NCBI RefSeq assembly: GCF_014873955.1
Contig: NZ_JADBED010000001.1
Span: 248,001 to 312,000 of the forward strand
Length of the DNA: 64,000 bases
Source: Nesterenkonia lutea
GTDB lineage: Bacteria; Actinomycetota; Actinomycetes; Actinomycetales; Micrococcaceae
Direction of reading: 5' to 3'
In this document: piece after piece, positions 1-8,282 of the stretch
How the letters are laid out: every line of letters begins with the position of its first letter
Numbering within the stretch: the stretch's first letter is position 1
Translations under genes and position numbers: made by a program
Notes under the pieces: generated by a model
What the model was told of the DNA's origin: nothing
Database searches by the model: none
The model's input: the letters and a program-made list of their open reading frames with translations, nothing else

Positions 1-57
1 CGCTGACACCCGCCGGAGCGGGTTCGCAGGAGCAGTCTGTACCGCCCCTGGTGAGTC

Positions 58-723
58 TCAGTGGTGCGCCGCCGGTGACGGCGCGGACCAGAAATCTGTG
101 ATGGACTGCCCGAGCTCGGCGAGCATCGCGCGCAGCGCCGCGGGGGAGACCCCGATGACCGAGAGGTGGTCGCCTTCAACCTTCTCGATGAAGGCGGACC
201 CGCGTCCGTCGATGGTGAACGCCCCGGCGCAGTGCAGCGGCTCCCCGGATTCGGCGTAGAGCTGGATCTCCGCATCGGTGGGCTCCCCGAAGCTGACCAG
301 GGTGGACACCGTCCGCTGGGCGCGGCGGCCGGTGCTGGCATCGATGAGCGTATGGCCGGAGTGCAGCACCCCGGTGCGACCGCGCATGAGTCTCCAGCGC
401 GCCACGGCCACGCCCACCTCATAGGGCTTGCCGTAGCTGACGCCGTCGAGCTCGAAGACAGAGTCACAGCCGAGCACCACCGTCGCGGTGGTCCCCGCCG
501 CAGCGCGCACCTCGGGCAGGTCGACGACGGCGGCCGCCTTCAGGTCGGCCAGCAGCTGAGCCTCCGCCGCCGGCGTGATCGCCTGACCCTCGGCGCGCGC
601 CCCCGCGGCCGCAACGGCCGCCGGTTCGTCCACATGGGAGACACGCACCGTGAAACCGATGCCGGCCTGGTTCAGGATGCGGGCGCGGCTCGTGGAGGCG
701 GAGCCCAGGACGAGTCTGGTCAT
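58..723 (-). CDS. maf: Maf-family nucleoside triphosphate pyrophosphatase
   Basis: A 221-residue cytosolic Maf/HAM1-fold pyrophosphatase. The family hydrolyses non-canonical or methylated nucleoside triphosphates to monophosphate plus pyrophosphate (house-cleaning). The N-terminus LVLGSASTSRARIL matches the family's nucleotide-binding S-S-R signature. The VLGCDSVFELDG and GKP segments (about residues 84-103) carry the conserved catalytic aspartate. The length is slightly above the usual 190-210. ATG at 723 overlaps the accE stop as ATGA, so it is translationally coupled and the last gene of accD-accE-maf, an order common in actinobacteria. Substrate preference within the family cannot be read from sequence. 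Confidence 0.93.
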   Translation of the reverse strand: MTRLVLGSASTSRARILNQAGIGFTVRVSHVDEPAAVAAAGARAEGQAITPAAEAQLLADLKAAAVVDLPEVRAAAGTTATVVLGCDSVFELDGVSYGKPYEVGVAVARWRLMRGRTGVLHSGHTLIDASTGRRAQRTVSTLVSFGEPTDAEIQLYAESGEPLHCAGAFTIDGRGSAFIEKVEGDHLSVIGVSPAALRAMLAELGQSITDFWSAPSPAAHH

Positions 724-1058
724 CGCAGTCCCGCCGCATGCTTCCAGGAGTCAGCCCCGGGACGTCCCCACAGTCCCAGCCGTCGACGCCGCTGCAGGGT
801 CCGGTCCGCCGGACCGGCCGTGCCGGCACCGCTGTCCTCGGCCTCCGCCGAGGCCGACAGCGTGCCGAGCAGCGCGGTGACCGCAGCCAGCTCCTCGTCC
901 GCCAGCCCGGCCCCACGGAGGTCCAGGTCAGAACCCGGGGCCTCATCCTGCTCGACGTCCTGGGCCGCATCCTGAGCGGCGGACTCGGCCTCGTCCGACG
1001 GGTCTGTCGGGCCCGTCTGTCGGGGCTGGTCTGTTGAGTTCACAGGTGCACCGGTCAT
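720..1058 (-). CDS. accE: Acyl-CoA carboxylase epsilon subunit
   Basis: A 112-residue acidic, disordered protein with a central helix (DEELAAVTALLGTLSA, about residues 53-69) and a C-terminal tryptophan/glycine segment (LGLWGRPGADSWKH). This layout is typical of the actinobacterial acyl-CoA carboxylase epsilon subunit, which stabilises the carboxyltransferase/biotin carboxylase complex. It starts 14 bases after accD with an AGGAGG Shine-Dalgarno 10 bases before ATG, and its stop overlaps maf. Similarity in this family is low, so the call rests on the W/G tail, the size and the position beside accD. Confidence 0.8.
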   Translation of the reverse strand: MTGAPVNSTDQPRQTGPTDPSDEAESAAQDAAQDVEQDEAPGSDLDLRGAGLADEELAAVTALLGTLSASAEAEDSGAGTAGPADRTLQRRRRLGLWGRPGADSWKHAAGLR

Positions 1059-1072
1059 GTTCTCAGCCCCTC

Positions 1073-2656
1073 CTAGAGCGGAATGTTCCCGTGCTTCTTG
1101 GCCGGCAGAGCCTCACGCTTATGCTGCGTGGCGCGCAGAGCGTGGCAGATCTGCCAGCGGGTCTCAGCGGGCTCGATCACGGCATCGATGTAGCCGAGCT
1201 CGGCCGCCTGATAGGGGTTGAGCAGCTCCGCCTCATAGTCCTCGATCAGCGACTTCCGGCGCCCCTCGACATCGCCTCCCGATTTCTCCACAGCGGCGAG
1301 GTCGCGCCGGTAGAGGATGTTCACGGCACCCTGGGCGCCCATCACGCCGATCTGCGCCGTGGGCCAGGCCAGGTTCACATCGGCGCCGAGCTTCTTGGAG
1401 CCCATCACGATGTACGCCCCGCCGAAGGCTTTGCGGGTGATGACCGTGATCTTCGGGACTGTCGCCTCGGCATAGGCGTAGAGCAGCTTGGCTCCGCGGC
1501 GGATGATGCCGTTGAACTCCTGATCGGTGCCGGGCAGGAAGCCGGGGACATCGACCAGGGTCAGGATCGGGATGTTGAAGGCGTCGCAGAAGCGCACGAA
1601 CCGGGCGGCCTTCTCCGAGGCGGCGATGTCCAGGGTCCCTGCGAACTGGGTGGGCTGGTTGGCGACGACGCCGACGGAGCGCCCTTCGACCCGGCCGAAG
1701 CCGATGGTCACGTTCGGCGCGTAGAGGCTCTGCAGCTCCAGGAAGTGCCCCTCGTCGAGGATCTGCTCGATGAGCGTGCGCATGTCATAGGGCGCGGAGG
1801 AGGAGTCGGGGATCAGCGAGTTCAACGCCTCGTCCCCGGTCTCGATCTTGGGCCGCTCCTCATGGTCCTCGATGGGGGCCTCCGCCAGGTTGTTCAGCGG
1901 CAGGAACTCCAGGAGCTCCTTGGCGAACTCGATGGCGTCCTCCTCATCGGTGGCCATATAGGCGGCGGTGCCGGTGGTCGTGGAATGCGAGCGCGCCCCG
2001 CCGAGCGTCTCCATGTCCACATCCTCACCGGTGACGGACTTGATCACGTCAGGGCCGGTGATGAACATGTGCGAGGTCTTGTCCACCATGATCACGAAAT
2101 CGGTCAGCGCCGGCGAGTAGGCCGCGCCGCCCGCGGAGGGTCCCATGATCAGCGTGATCTGGGGGATCACTCCGGAGGAATGGACGTTGTTCCGGAAGAT
2201 GTCGGCGAACATCGCCAGCGAGGAGACGCCCTCCTGGATGCGGGCGCCCCCGCCGTCGTTGATCCCGATGACCGGGCAGCCGTTGCGGGCCGCGAACTCC
2301 TGGACCTTGACGATCTTCTCCCCGTTCACCTTGGAGAGCGAGCCCCCGAAGACGGTGAAGTCCTGGGCGTAGACGGCGACGAGCCGCCCGTCGATCGTGC
2401 CGTAGCCGGAGACCAGACCGTCGCCCAGCGGATGGCGGGTCTCCATTCCGAAGGAGGTGGAGCGGTGCACGGCCATGGCGTCGAACTCCACGAAGGAGTC
2501 CTGGTCCAGAAGCATGTCGATGCGCTCGCGAGCGGTGTTCTTGCCGCGGCTGTGCTGCCTGGCCACGGCCTCCTCGCCCGCGGGGGCCTGAGTCTTGTCG
2601 CGGCGGCGGCGGAAGTCAGCGAGTTTGCCGGCGGTGGTGGTGAGATCTGACGTCAT
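1073..2656 (-). CDS. accD: Acyl-CoA carboxylase beta subunit (carboxyltransferase)
   Basis: A 527-residue carboxyltransferase of the PccB/AccD5 type. It moves CO2 from carboxybiotin to acetyl- or propionyl-CoA for fatty-acid precursor or methylmalonyl-CoA supply. The N-half crotonase domain has [13 protein letters not shown] and [16 protein letters not shown] (oxyanion and CoA pocket). The C-half has [13 protein letters not shown] and [10 protein letters not shown], the usual two-domain layout. I chose the ATG at 2656 ([15 protein letters not shown]) because residues upstream of it look like leader. It heads accD-accE-maf and is divergent from the SDR gene. The biotin carboxylase partner is not adjacent; 44228-46042 encodes one possible alpha subunit. 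Acetyl versus propionyl specificity is not resolved. Confidence 0.93.
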   Translation of the reverse strand: MTSDLTTTAGKLADFRRRRDKTQAPAGEEAVARQHSRGKNTARERIDMLLDQDSFVEFDAMAVHRSTSFGMETRHPLGDGLVSGYGTIDGRLVAVYAQDFTVFGGSLSKVNGEKIVKVQEFAARNGCPVIGINDGGGARIQEGVSSLAMFADIFRNNVHSSGVIPQITLIMGPSAGGAAYSPALTDFVIMVDKTSHMFITGPDVIKSVTGEDVDMETLGGARSHSTTTGTAAYMATDEEDAIEFAKELLEFLPLNNLAEAPIEDHEERPKIETGDEALNSLIPDSSSAPYDMRTLIEQILDEGHFLELQSLYAPNVTIGFGRVEGRSVGVVANQPTQFAGTLDIAASEKAARFVRFCDAFNIPILTLVDVPGFLPGTDQEFNGIIRRGAKLLYAYAEATVPKITVITRKAFGGAYIVMGSKKLGADVNLAWPTAQIGVMGAQGAVNILYRRDLAAVEKSGGDVEGRRKSLIEDYEAELLNPYQAAELGYIDAVIEPAETRWQICHALRATQHKREALPAKKHGNIPL

Positions 2657-2835
2657 GGCTGCGCGGGGGCACCTTTCCGATCGCAGGCTGGAGGAAGTCC
2701 ACAATTCAGCGGCCAGTCTATCCACGGATCAGGGCTCATCCGCTGTGGACTCTCTACAAGATCCCACGTGAGATCCCATGCAGCAGTTGCGCCGGGAGTC
2801 GGACACGGCCGCTTCCGTCCCAGGTTACCCACCGG

Positions 2836-2841
2836 TAGGGT
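2836..2841 (+). promoter_or_regulatory. -10 box of a leaderless promoter for the SDR gene
   Basis: TAGGGT ends six bases before ATG 2848 with no Shine-Dalgarno between, the typical geometry of an actinobacterial leaderless transcript. It lies in a 191-bp divergent gap with accD. Confidence 0.55.
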
Positions 2842-2847
2842 GGGGCT

Positions 2848-3831
2848 ATGACCCAGTTCACATCCTCAGACGCAGCCTCCTCCGCAGAGACGGTCACCCC
2901 CGTCTCCGCCGATCTCACCGGGCGGACGGCACTGATCTCCGGCGGCTCACGCGGGATCGGCCATGCGATCGCCGTGGCTCTGGCCGCCCGAGGAGCCAAC
3001 GTGGCGCTGGTGGCGAAGACCGACACTCCGCATCCGAAGCTCGCCGGCACCGTCCACACCGCCGTGGAAGACATCTGCGCCGCGGGCGGCAACGGACTGG
3101 CCGTGGTCGGAGACGTGCGTCGTGATGAAGACGTGAGCGCCGCCGTCGAACGCACCGTGGAGACCTTCGGCGGAATCGACATCCTGATCAACAACGCCTC
3201 GGCCATCGATCTGTCCCCCACCGAGGGGCTGGACATGAAGCGCTACGACCTGATGCATGACATCAATGTCCGGGGAACGTTTCTGCTCTCCAAGCTGGCG
3301 GCCCCGCACCTGCGCGCCAGCGCCGCCAGGCATCGGGCTGATGCCCCCGCGGGCGGGGGCGAGTCCGGCTTCACGCCGCAGATTCTCACGCTCTCCCCGC
3401 CGCTGGCGCTGGCTGAGGCGGGACTGGACCCTGTCTGGCTGGGCAAGCACCTGGCCTACACGATGTCGAAGTACGGGATGTCGATGACCACCGTGGGCCT
3501 GGCTGAGGAGCTCGCCGCCGACGGCGTGGTCGTGAACTCGCTGTGGCCCGCGACCTATATCGACACCGCCGCGATCAGGAACCTGGCGACGCTCGCCGGT
3601 GAACAGGGCGAGGCCATGATCCGGGGGGCCCGCCGGGTGGAGATCGTCGCCGACGCCGCAGTGGCCGTGCTCTCCGGACAGATGACGAGCCGCGACGGCG
3701 AGGGCGGACAACGTCCGATCAGCGGAGCCTTCCTCACCGATGAGCAGGTGCTGCGCCACCTGGGCATCACCGACCTCGCCGACTATGCCGTGGATCCGGG
3801 GAGCGAGCTGATTCCCGACGCGTTCCTCTGA
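2848..3831 (+). CDS. SDR-family oxidoreductase (HSDL2-like)
   Basis: A 327-residue classical short-chain dehydrogenase. The Rossmann motif is ISGGSRGIGHAIAVALA (TGxxxGIG variant, about residues 31-47). INNASA is the NNAG-type motif, and the active site YTMSKYGMS provides Tyr-x-x-x-Lys. The region after KTDTPHPKL and the long C-terminal segment resemble the hydroxysteroid-dehydrogenase-like 2 group rather than FabG. This is an NAD(P)-dependent reductase or dehydrogenase of unknown substrate, probably in lipid or acyl metabolism given the carboxylase neighbours. ATG 2848 is supported by the TAGGGT box just upstream. Confidence 0.88.
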   Translation: MTQFTSSDAASSAETVTPVSADLTGRTALISGGSRGIGHAIAVALAARGANVALVAKTDTPHPKLAGTVHTAVEDICAAGGNGLAVVGDVRRDEDVSAAVERTVETFGGIDILINNASAIDLSPTEGLDMKRYDLMHDINVRGTFLLSKLAAPHLRASAARHRADAPAGGGESGFTPQILTLSPPLALAEAGLDPVWLGKHLAYTMSKYGMSMTTVGLAEELAADGVVVNSLWPATYIDTAAIRNLATLAGEQGEAMIRGARRVEIVADAAVAVLSGQMTSRDGEGGQRPISGAFLTDEQVLRHLGITDLADYAVDPGSELIPDAFL

Positions 3832-3903
3832 GCAGCTGGCTGCTCGGCGGCGCGGCTCGCTCCCGGCCATGAGTCGTCTGCACCGGTGGCCTACTCTTGG
3901 CCC

Positions 3904-4893
3904 ATGACCGCCGCTCCGCCTCCGCTGCACGCCCTGCCTGCTCTGGACATCGACCTGCTGCGGCGACGACTGCTTCGCGGCGCCGGCGGCGGCTATGCCC
4001 GCGTGGAGCGGATCGAGTCCGTGGGCTCCACGAATCAGCACCTCCTCGATGCCCTGGCCGCTGATGACGCGGCAACGGCGTCCTGGCCGCATCTGTCCGT
4101 GCTGACAGCAGAGGAGCAGACAGGAGGCCGCGGACGTCTCGGCCGGGTCTGGACCTCACCCAGGGGCGCCTCGCTGTCCACCTCGATCGTGCTGCGGCCC
4201 CGGCTTGACCCGACCCATCTGGGCTGGCTCTCGATGCTGGCAGGCAGGACCCTGGTGGACACGCTGCGCGAGGACCACGGGCTGGACACGGCGTCCCAGC
4301 GTGCGGTGCTGAAGTGGCCCAATGATGTCCAGGTGACCCAGCCCGTCGGTGCGGAGAAGAAGATCAGCGGGATCCTCGCCGCCGCGGTGCCAGCCATGGC
4401 TGGGAGCGGACCGAGCGCCGTCGTCCTGGGCATCGGCATCAATGTGCTGCTTCAGGACACGCAGCTGCCCACCGAGAACGCGACGTCGGTGCTGATCGAG
4501 CTGCGGCGCGCCGCGAACGGGCCGGTCCCCGCGGAGCTGGGCGGAGAAGAGGCCGCGCGACTGCGCACCGAGCTGCTCTGCGGCTTCCTGGAGCGCTTCG
4601 CGCTGCGGCTGCACGCGGTGGAGGAGCTGGCGTCGCGGGACCCCGAGGGGGTGTCGGTGCTGCTGCGCGAGCAGGTCGGGGAGGTGCTGAGCACACTCGG
4701 CCAGCAGGTCCGGGTGGAGCTTCCCCACGGCGGCGCTGAACGCGGGGTGGCGCGGTCACTGGGACCGGATGGCTCCCTCCAGGTGCAGGTGAGCCATGTT
4801 CGGTCGGGCCTGGAGCGGGACTGGACGGTCTGCGAGCCGGTGCTGAGATCGTTCTCCGCGGGCGACGTCGTCCATCTCCGCCCGTCCCCCTAG
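3904..4893 (+). CDS. birA: Biotin--[acetyl-CoA-carboxylase] ligase
   Basis: A 329-residue monofunctional biotin protein ligase, without the N-terminal DNA-binding domain of E. coli BirA. It makes biotinyl-AMP and transfers biotin to the BCCP lysine. EEQTGGRGRLGRVWTSP (about residues 64-80) is the biotinyl-AMP loop. LKWPNDVQV carries the catalytic lysine, and GIGINV is the following conserved strand. A C-terminal SH3-like domain ends the protein. ATG 3904 is preceded by TACTCT ending six bases upstream (leaderless). It lies near accD-accE and would act on carrier domains such as the one encoded at 44228-46042. Confidence 0.93.
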   Translation: MTAAPPPLHALPALDIDLLRRRLLRGAGGGYARVERIESVGSTNQHLLDALAADDAATASWPHLSVLTAEEQTGGRGRLGRVWTSPRGASLSTSIVLRPRLDPTHLGWLSMLAGRTLVDTLREDHGLDTASQRAVLKWPNDVQVTQPVGAEKKISGILAAAVPAMAGSGPSAVVLGIGINVLLQDTQLPTENATSVLIELRRAANGPVPAELGGEEAARLRTELLCGFLERFALRLHAVEELASRDPEGVSVLLREQVGEVLSTLGQQVRVELPHGGAERGVARSLGPDGSLQVQVSHVRSGLERDWTVCEPVLRSFSAGDVVHLRPSP

Positions 4894-4967
4894 CGTTTTA
4901 CCGGGCCCTGCGTGCTTTACCGGCGCTGCGGTCGCGCAGGTAGTTTGCGCAGGGGGCGGTAAAACGC
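4893..4967. repeat. Large imperfect palindrome after birA
   Basis: The outer arms GCGTTTTACCG (4893-4903) and CGGTAAAACGC (4957-4967) are perfect 11-bp complements. Inner arms CCCTGCG (4906-4912) and CGCAGGG (4948-4954) add seven pairs after a GG/GG internal loop. The element starts on the last base of birA and ends just before the promoter of the next gene. It could be a terminator for birA or an interspersed REP-like element; there is no U-tract after it. Confidence 0.6.
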
Positions 4968-4984
4968 AGGGAAATGCTCCCCGG

Positions 4985-4990
4985 TAGACT
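4985..4990 (+). promoter_or_regulatory. -10 box upstream of the PH-domain/cyclase genes
   Basis: TAGACT lies about 60 bases before the start of the PH-domain gene. An AGGAGG Shine-Dalgarno at 5036-5041 follows, so this would be a leadered transcript carrying at least the PH-domain and cyclase genes. Confidence 0.45.
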
Positions 4991-5053
4991 GAGCGGCGAG
5001 AACCGTTGTGATGATGAGTTGTGATGATGACCGGCAGGAGGCTGTGGCTGACC

Positions 5054-5629
5054 ATGAAGCTCAAGCTGGTCGAGGGTGAACAGGTGGTCATTCGGACCCG
5101 CGCCCACCACCGCGCGCTGCTGCCGGCGCTGATCAGCTTCCTGGTCACCGTGGCGATCATGAGCTTCCTGCTGGGCTACATCGCCCGCGCCGATCAGCCC
5201 GAGTTCATCGAGCACTACCACCACATCGGCGTGTTCGTCATCTGGGCCGGAGGACTCCTGGGCCTGGCGTTCGGCTCGCTCAAGCCCGCACTGAGCTGGG
5301 CCAACCGACTCACCTACCTGACCAGTCATCGCCTGGTGCAGAAGAACGTCATCGGTGCCGCCCAGGCGACCGTGGTTCCGCTGGGGCTGCTCTCCGAGGT
5401 GCAGATGAAGCAGTCGCGGCTGCAGTCCATGTCCGACTCGGGGGACCTGCTGCTGCTCCACGGCGCCTACGGCCAGCACCAGCGCACGCGCCTGAACAAC
5501 ATGCCCGACGCCCAGCACTTCCAGACCGTCATCGCCGAGCAGCTGAGCGAGTACCGTCGCAACGTGGCCGCCCAGTACGCGAACCAGGCCCCCGCTCCGG
5601 GCGGATATGGAGAAGCCCACTATGCCTGA
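5054..5629 (+). CDS. PH-domain-containing membrane protein
   Basis: A 191-residue bacterial PH-like (bPH2/DUF304) membrane protein. The order is a short cytosolic N-terminus (KLKLVEGEQVVIRTRAHHR), two hydrophobic segments (about residues 20-43 and 57-75), then a PH-like beta domain with YLTSHRLVQKNVIGA and SEVQMKQSRLQSMSDSGDLLLLHG. The last part matches the family's 'V..V..S...R..G.G.I.L' pattern. ATG 5054 is chosen because homology begins there and AGGAGG lies 12 bases upstream. It overlaps the cyclase gene by eight bases, so the two are co-translated. The molecular role of these proteins is unknown. Confidence 0.82.
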   Translation: MKLKLVEGEQVVIRTRAHHRALLPALISFLVTVAIMSFLLGYIARADQPEFIEHYHHIGVFVIWAGGLLGLAFGSLKPALSWANRLTYLTSHRLVQKNVIGAAQATVVPLGLLSEVQMKQSRLQSMSDSGDLLLLHGAYGQHQRTRLNNMPDAQHFQTVIAEQLSEYRRNVAAQYANQAPAPGGYGEAHYA

Positions 5630-7169
5630 ACCGCGTGACCGCAGCAGAGACAACGATCCGCGCCCGGTCTACCTCGGCGGGGAGGACCCCGACGTCTCCT
5701 GGCGCGCCGTCCGGCATGACCCTGCGCCCAGCAGCTCGGGGGCCGCGGCGGGATCCGGCGGTCCGGGTTCCGGTTCTGGAGACGTGGACCAGTCCGCGGC
5801 ACAGACCGGAACAGAGCCGGTCTCGCCCTCCGGGGCGGAATCGGCGGACTACACCTCCGCAGAGCTGGAGGCCGCCCGCAGAGACTGGTCAGACTTCAAC
5901 TCTCCGCGGCTGCATGGCCAGGTGCGCCAGGCCATGCTCCAGGAGGCCGGGGGCCGCAGCATCAGCGCCGGTCCCGATGCGGCCGCACCCGCGGAGGGAC
6001 TCGCCGACCGCACGGTCAGCCGCGCCGCCCGCGAGGCTCAGACGGCTCGGACGCGTTCCGCGGATGCCGCGGCAGGCCATGAGCGCTCCCCGGAGACCGC
6101 CGCGATCCCCATTCCGAGCATGGAGCAGCGCCAGTGGCACCGGACCATCCGCGAGCTGGAACATCGGCTCCTCGGCGCCGAACGGACCCTGACCTACCGC
6201 GAGATGGCCCGGCAGCTCGGCGTCTCCACCCGCTCCGCCCGCCGACTCTGGCGCGCGCTGGGCTTCCCGAACCTCGACGACGACGTCAAGGCCTTCACCC
6301 AGGCCGATGTGGAGGCCCTGGCCACCATGATCGAACTGGTCCGCGATCAGCACCTCAACGAGGAGACCGCCATCTCGCTGACCCGCTCCGTGGGCCAGAT
6401 GACCGACCGCATGGTCGTCTGGCAGATCGAGGCGCTGGTGGAGGACAAGATCGCCAACGACCAGCTCTCGGACGCAGTGGCACGCACCCAGGTGGTGGAG
6501 ACGCTGCCGAAGCTCATCGAACCCATCCAGAAGCTGATGGGCTACACCTGGCGCCGGCAGCTCTCCGCGGCGCTGCAGCGGCTGACCGTGCGGGTCGAGT
6601 CCGGCCTGGCCGCCAGCGCCCACGGGCGCACCGGCGAGGAGAACGACTCGGCGCTGCCGCTGGCCCGTGCTGTGGGCTTCGCCGATCTCGTCTCCTACAC
6701 CTCACTCTCCCGACAGATGAACGAGCGCACCCTGGCGCACATGGTCCAGCACTTCGAGTCAAAATGTGCCGAGATCATCTCCATCGGCGGCGGCCGACTG
6801 GTCAAGACGGTCGGGGACGAGGTCCTCTACAACGCGGAGACCCCCGAGGCAGGTGCCGAGATCGCCCTGGCACTGGCCGAATCCATAGCCGCCGACGGCG
6901 TGCTCCCCGAGGCGCGGGTATCGGTGGTCTGGGGACGGGTGCTCTCCCGGATGGGGGACATCTACGGACCCACGGTGAACCTCGCCGCAAGACTCACCTC
7001 GCTGGCCGACCCGGGGACGATCCTGGTGGACCAGGTGACCGCCCAGACGCTGGAGACCAACCCCGACTATCTGCTGGTGCCCCAGCCCCCACGCATCGTG
7101 CGAGGCTTCGGAGAGGTCCAGCCGAACATGCTGCTGCGCGGCCAGGGAGCCGGCATGGAGCGGGACTGA
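5622..7169 (+). CDS. Class III adenylate/guanylate cyclase with N-terminal regulatory domain
   Basis: A 515-residue soluble cyclase. Residues 1 to about 165 are a low-complexity, probably disordered region. Then comes an HTH-like regulatory domain (TYREMARQLGVSTRSARRLWRALGF, then FTQADVEALATM), resembling the regulatory domain of mycobacterial Rv1264-type cyclases. The catalytic domain begins near VGFADLVSYTSLSRQ, whose Asp binds metal. VKTVGDEVLYN carries the second metal Asp, and YGPTVNLAARLTS supplies the transition-state Asn and Arg. Catalytic residues therefore look intact, giving ATP (or GTP) to cyclic nucleotide. GGAGAAG seven bases before ATG 5622 decides the start. A PP2C phosphatase follows. 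Confidence 0.9.
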   Translation: MPEPRDRSRDNDPRPVYLGGEDPDVSWRAVRHDPAPSSSGAAAGSGGPGSGSGDVDQSAAQTGTEPVSPSGAESADYTSAELEAARRDWSDFNSPRLHGQVRQAMLQEAGGRSISAGPDAAAPAEGLADRTVSRAAREAQTARTRSADAAAGHERSPETAAIPIPSMEQRQWHRTIRELEHRLLGAERTLTYREMARQLGVSTRSARRLWRALGFPNLDDDVKAFTQADVEALATMIELVRDQHLNEETAISLTRSVGQMTDRMVVWQIEALVEDKIANDQLSDAVARTQVVETLPKLIEPIQKLMGYTWRRQLSAALQRLTVRVESGLAASAHGRTGEENDSALPLARAVGFADLVSYTSLSRQMNERTLAHMVQHFESKCAEIISIGGGRLVKTVGDEVLYNAETPEAGAEIALALAESIAADGVLPEARVSVVWGRVLSRMGDIYGPTVNLAARLTSLADPGTILVDQVTAQTLETNPDYLLVPQPPRIVRGFGEVQPNMLLRGQGAGMERD

Positions 7170-7193
7170 CGCCGCGCCTGCCTCGCGCTTTCC

Positions 7194-7248
7194 GCCTCAC
7201 TGTCAGCTGCGCACCGTCAGGTGCGCACCGGCAGGTCGACGGTGAGGC
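7194..7248 (+). terminator. Probable stem-loop terminator after the cyclase gene
   Basis: GCCTCAC at 7194-7200 pairs with GTGAGGC at 7242-7248, and a second nested pair (TGCGCAC/GTGCGCA) lies inside. It sits between the cyclase stop and the PP2C start, and there is no clear U-tract. Confidence 0.45.
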
Positions 7249-7313
7249 AACGGGAGGGCGGCGGCCGTGCAATGTGTCCACCGTGATCAGCCGCCCCGTG
7301 ACAAGATAGAGAT

Positions 7314-8168
7314 GTGGCAGCCAGCGCAGAAGGTCCAGAAGAAGCCCAGGAGTCCCGCCAGGAGCCTGCGGGCCTGTACCTGGACTATGGCTACGGGTCT
7401 CATGTGGGCCTGCGCCGAGAGCTCAACGAGGACTCTTCGGTCATCACCGACACCCTCTTCGCCGTGGCCGACGGCATGGGCGGTCACGAGGCCGGTGAAG
7501 TCGCCTCGGCCCTGGCCGTGCAGACCCTCGCGGACGGCTGGAACCGCGCCGAGGGCCGCGTCTCACGGGACCAGATCCAGGCCTACCTGGGCGAGGCCGA
7601 TCAGCGCATCCGTGAGGCCACGGACTCCAAGGCGGGGACCACCGTCTCGGGCGCCCTGTTGGAGGACCATGAGGACGGTCTGAGTTGGGTCGTGTTCAAC
7701 ATCGGTGACTCCAGGACCTACCTCTACGAGCAGGCCGAGCTGCGCCAGCTGACCAGGGACCACTCCCAGGTCCAGGACATGTTCGACTCCGGCCTGATCA
7801 CTGCCGAGGAGCTGCACAGCCATCCGCAGCGCAATGTCATCACCAGGGCCCTCGGCGCCGGCGAGATGTGGGACGCCGACTTCACCACTGCGGCCGTGCG
7901 CGCCGGACAGCGGCTGATGATCTGCTCCGACGGGCTCAGCGGAGAGCTCACCGACGATGAGATCGGCCGCATCCTCGGAGCCGGGCGCAATGCCCAGGAC
8001 ACCGTGGATTGGCTGATCCACCAGTCGCTGCGGGCCGGCGGGCGTGACAACGTCACCGTCGTCGTCGTCGATGTCCAGCAGCAGGATGTCCAGCAGCAGG
8101 ATGCCCGGCAGCAGGATGTCCAGCAGCATGACTCCCCGAAGCAGGACGGCCCGCCGCAGGAGGATTGA
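7314..8168 (+). CDS. PP2C-family serine/threonine phosphatase
   Basis: A 284-residue soluble PP2C (PstP/PrpC-like) protein phosphatase that removes phosphate from Ser/Thr in a metal-dependent reaction. Visible motifs in order are GLRRELNEDSSV, VADGMGGHEAGEVAS (metal-binding Asp and Gly), GDSRTYLY, MICSDGLSGELTDDEI and GGRDNVTVVVVDV (final metal Asp). The core is complete. Beyond it is a Gln/Asp-rich tail built from five-residue repeats. The start is GTG 7314; CAAGAT ends six bases upstream and suggests a leaderless transcript. No kinase gene is adjacent. Confidence 0.92.
   Translation: MAASAEGPEEAQESRQEPAGLYLDYGYGSHVGLRRELNEDSSVITDTLFAVADGMGGHEAGEVASALAVQTLADGWNRAEGRVSRDQIQAYLGEADQRIREATDSKAGTTVSGALLEDHEDGLSWVVFNIGDSRTYLYEQAELRQLTRDHSQVQDMFDSGLITAEELHSHPQRNVITRALGAGEMWDADFTTAAVRAGQRLMICSDGLSGELTDDEIGRILGAGRNAQDTVDWLIHQSLRAGGRDNVTVVVVDVQQQDVQQQDARQQDVQQHDSPKQDGPPQED
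8070..8129 (+). repeat. Four 15-bp tandem repeats in the PP2C tail
   Basis: The unit GATGTCCAGCAGCAG occurs four times in tandem (the third and fourth units slightly diverged), encoding D-V/A-Q/R-Q-Q repeats. It is a likely site of slippage and length polymorphism. Confidence 0.85.
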
Positions 8169-8282
8169 CGTGCTCCCGGCGTCTCGCTAGCGTCAGACAG
8201 AGACATCCGCTGTCACCGACGCTCGCGTCGGGCGGTCACGGAGCACCTCCGCCGCCGCCTTCGGACGCAGGAAGGAGCAACC

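Noticed and set aside
1034..2650. Long plus-strand open frame opposite accD
   Set aside because: It is antisense to a clear carboxyltransferase, has no recognisable domain or start site, and is a by-product of high GC3 in the coding strand.
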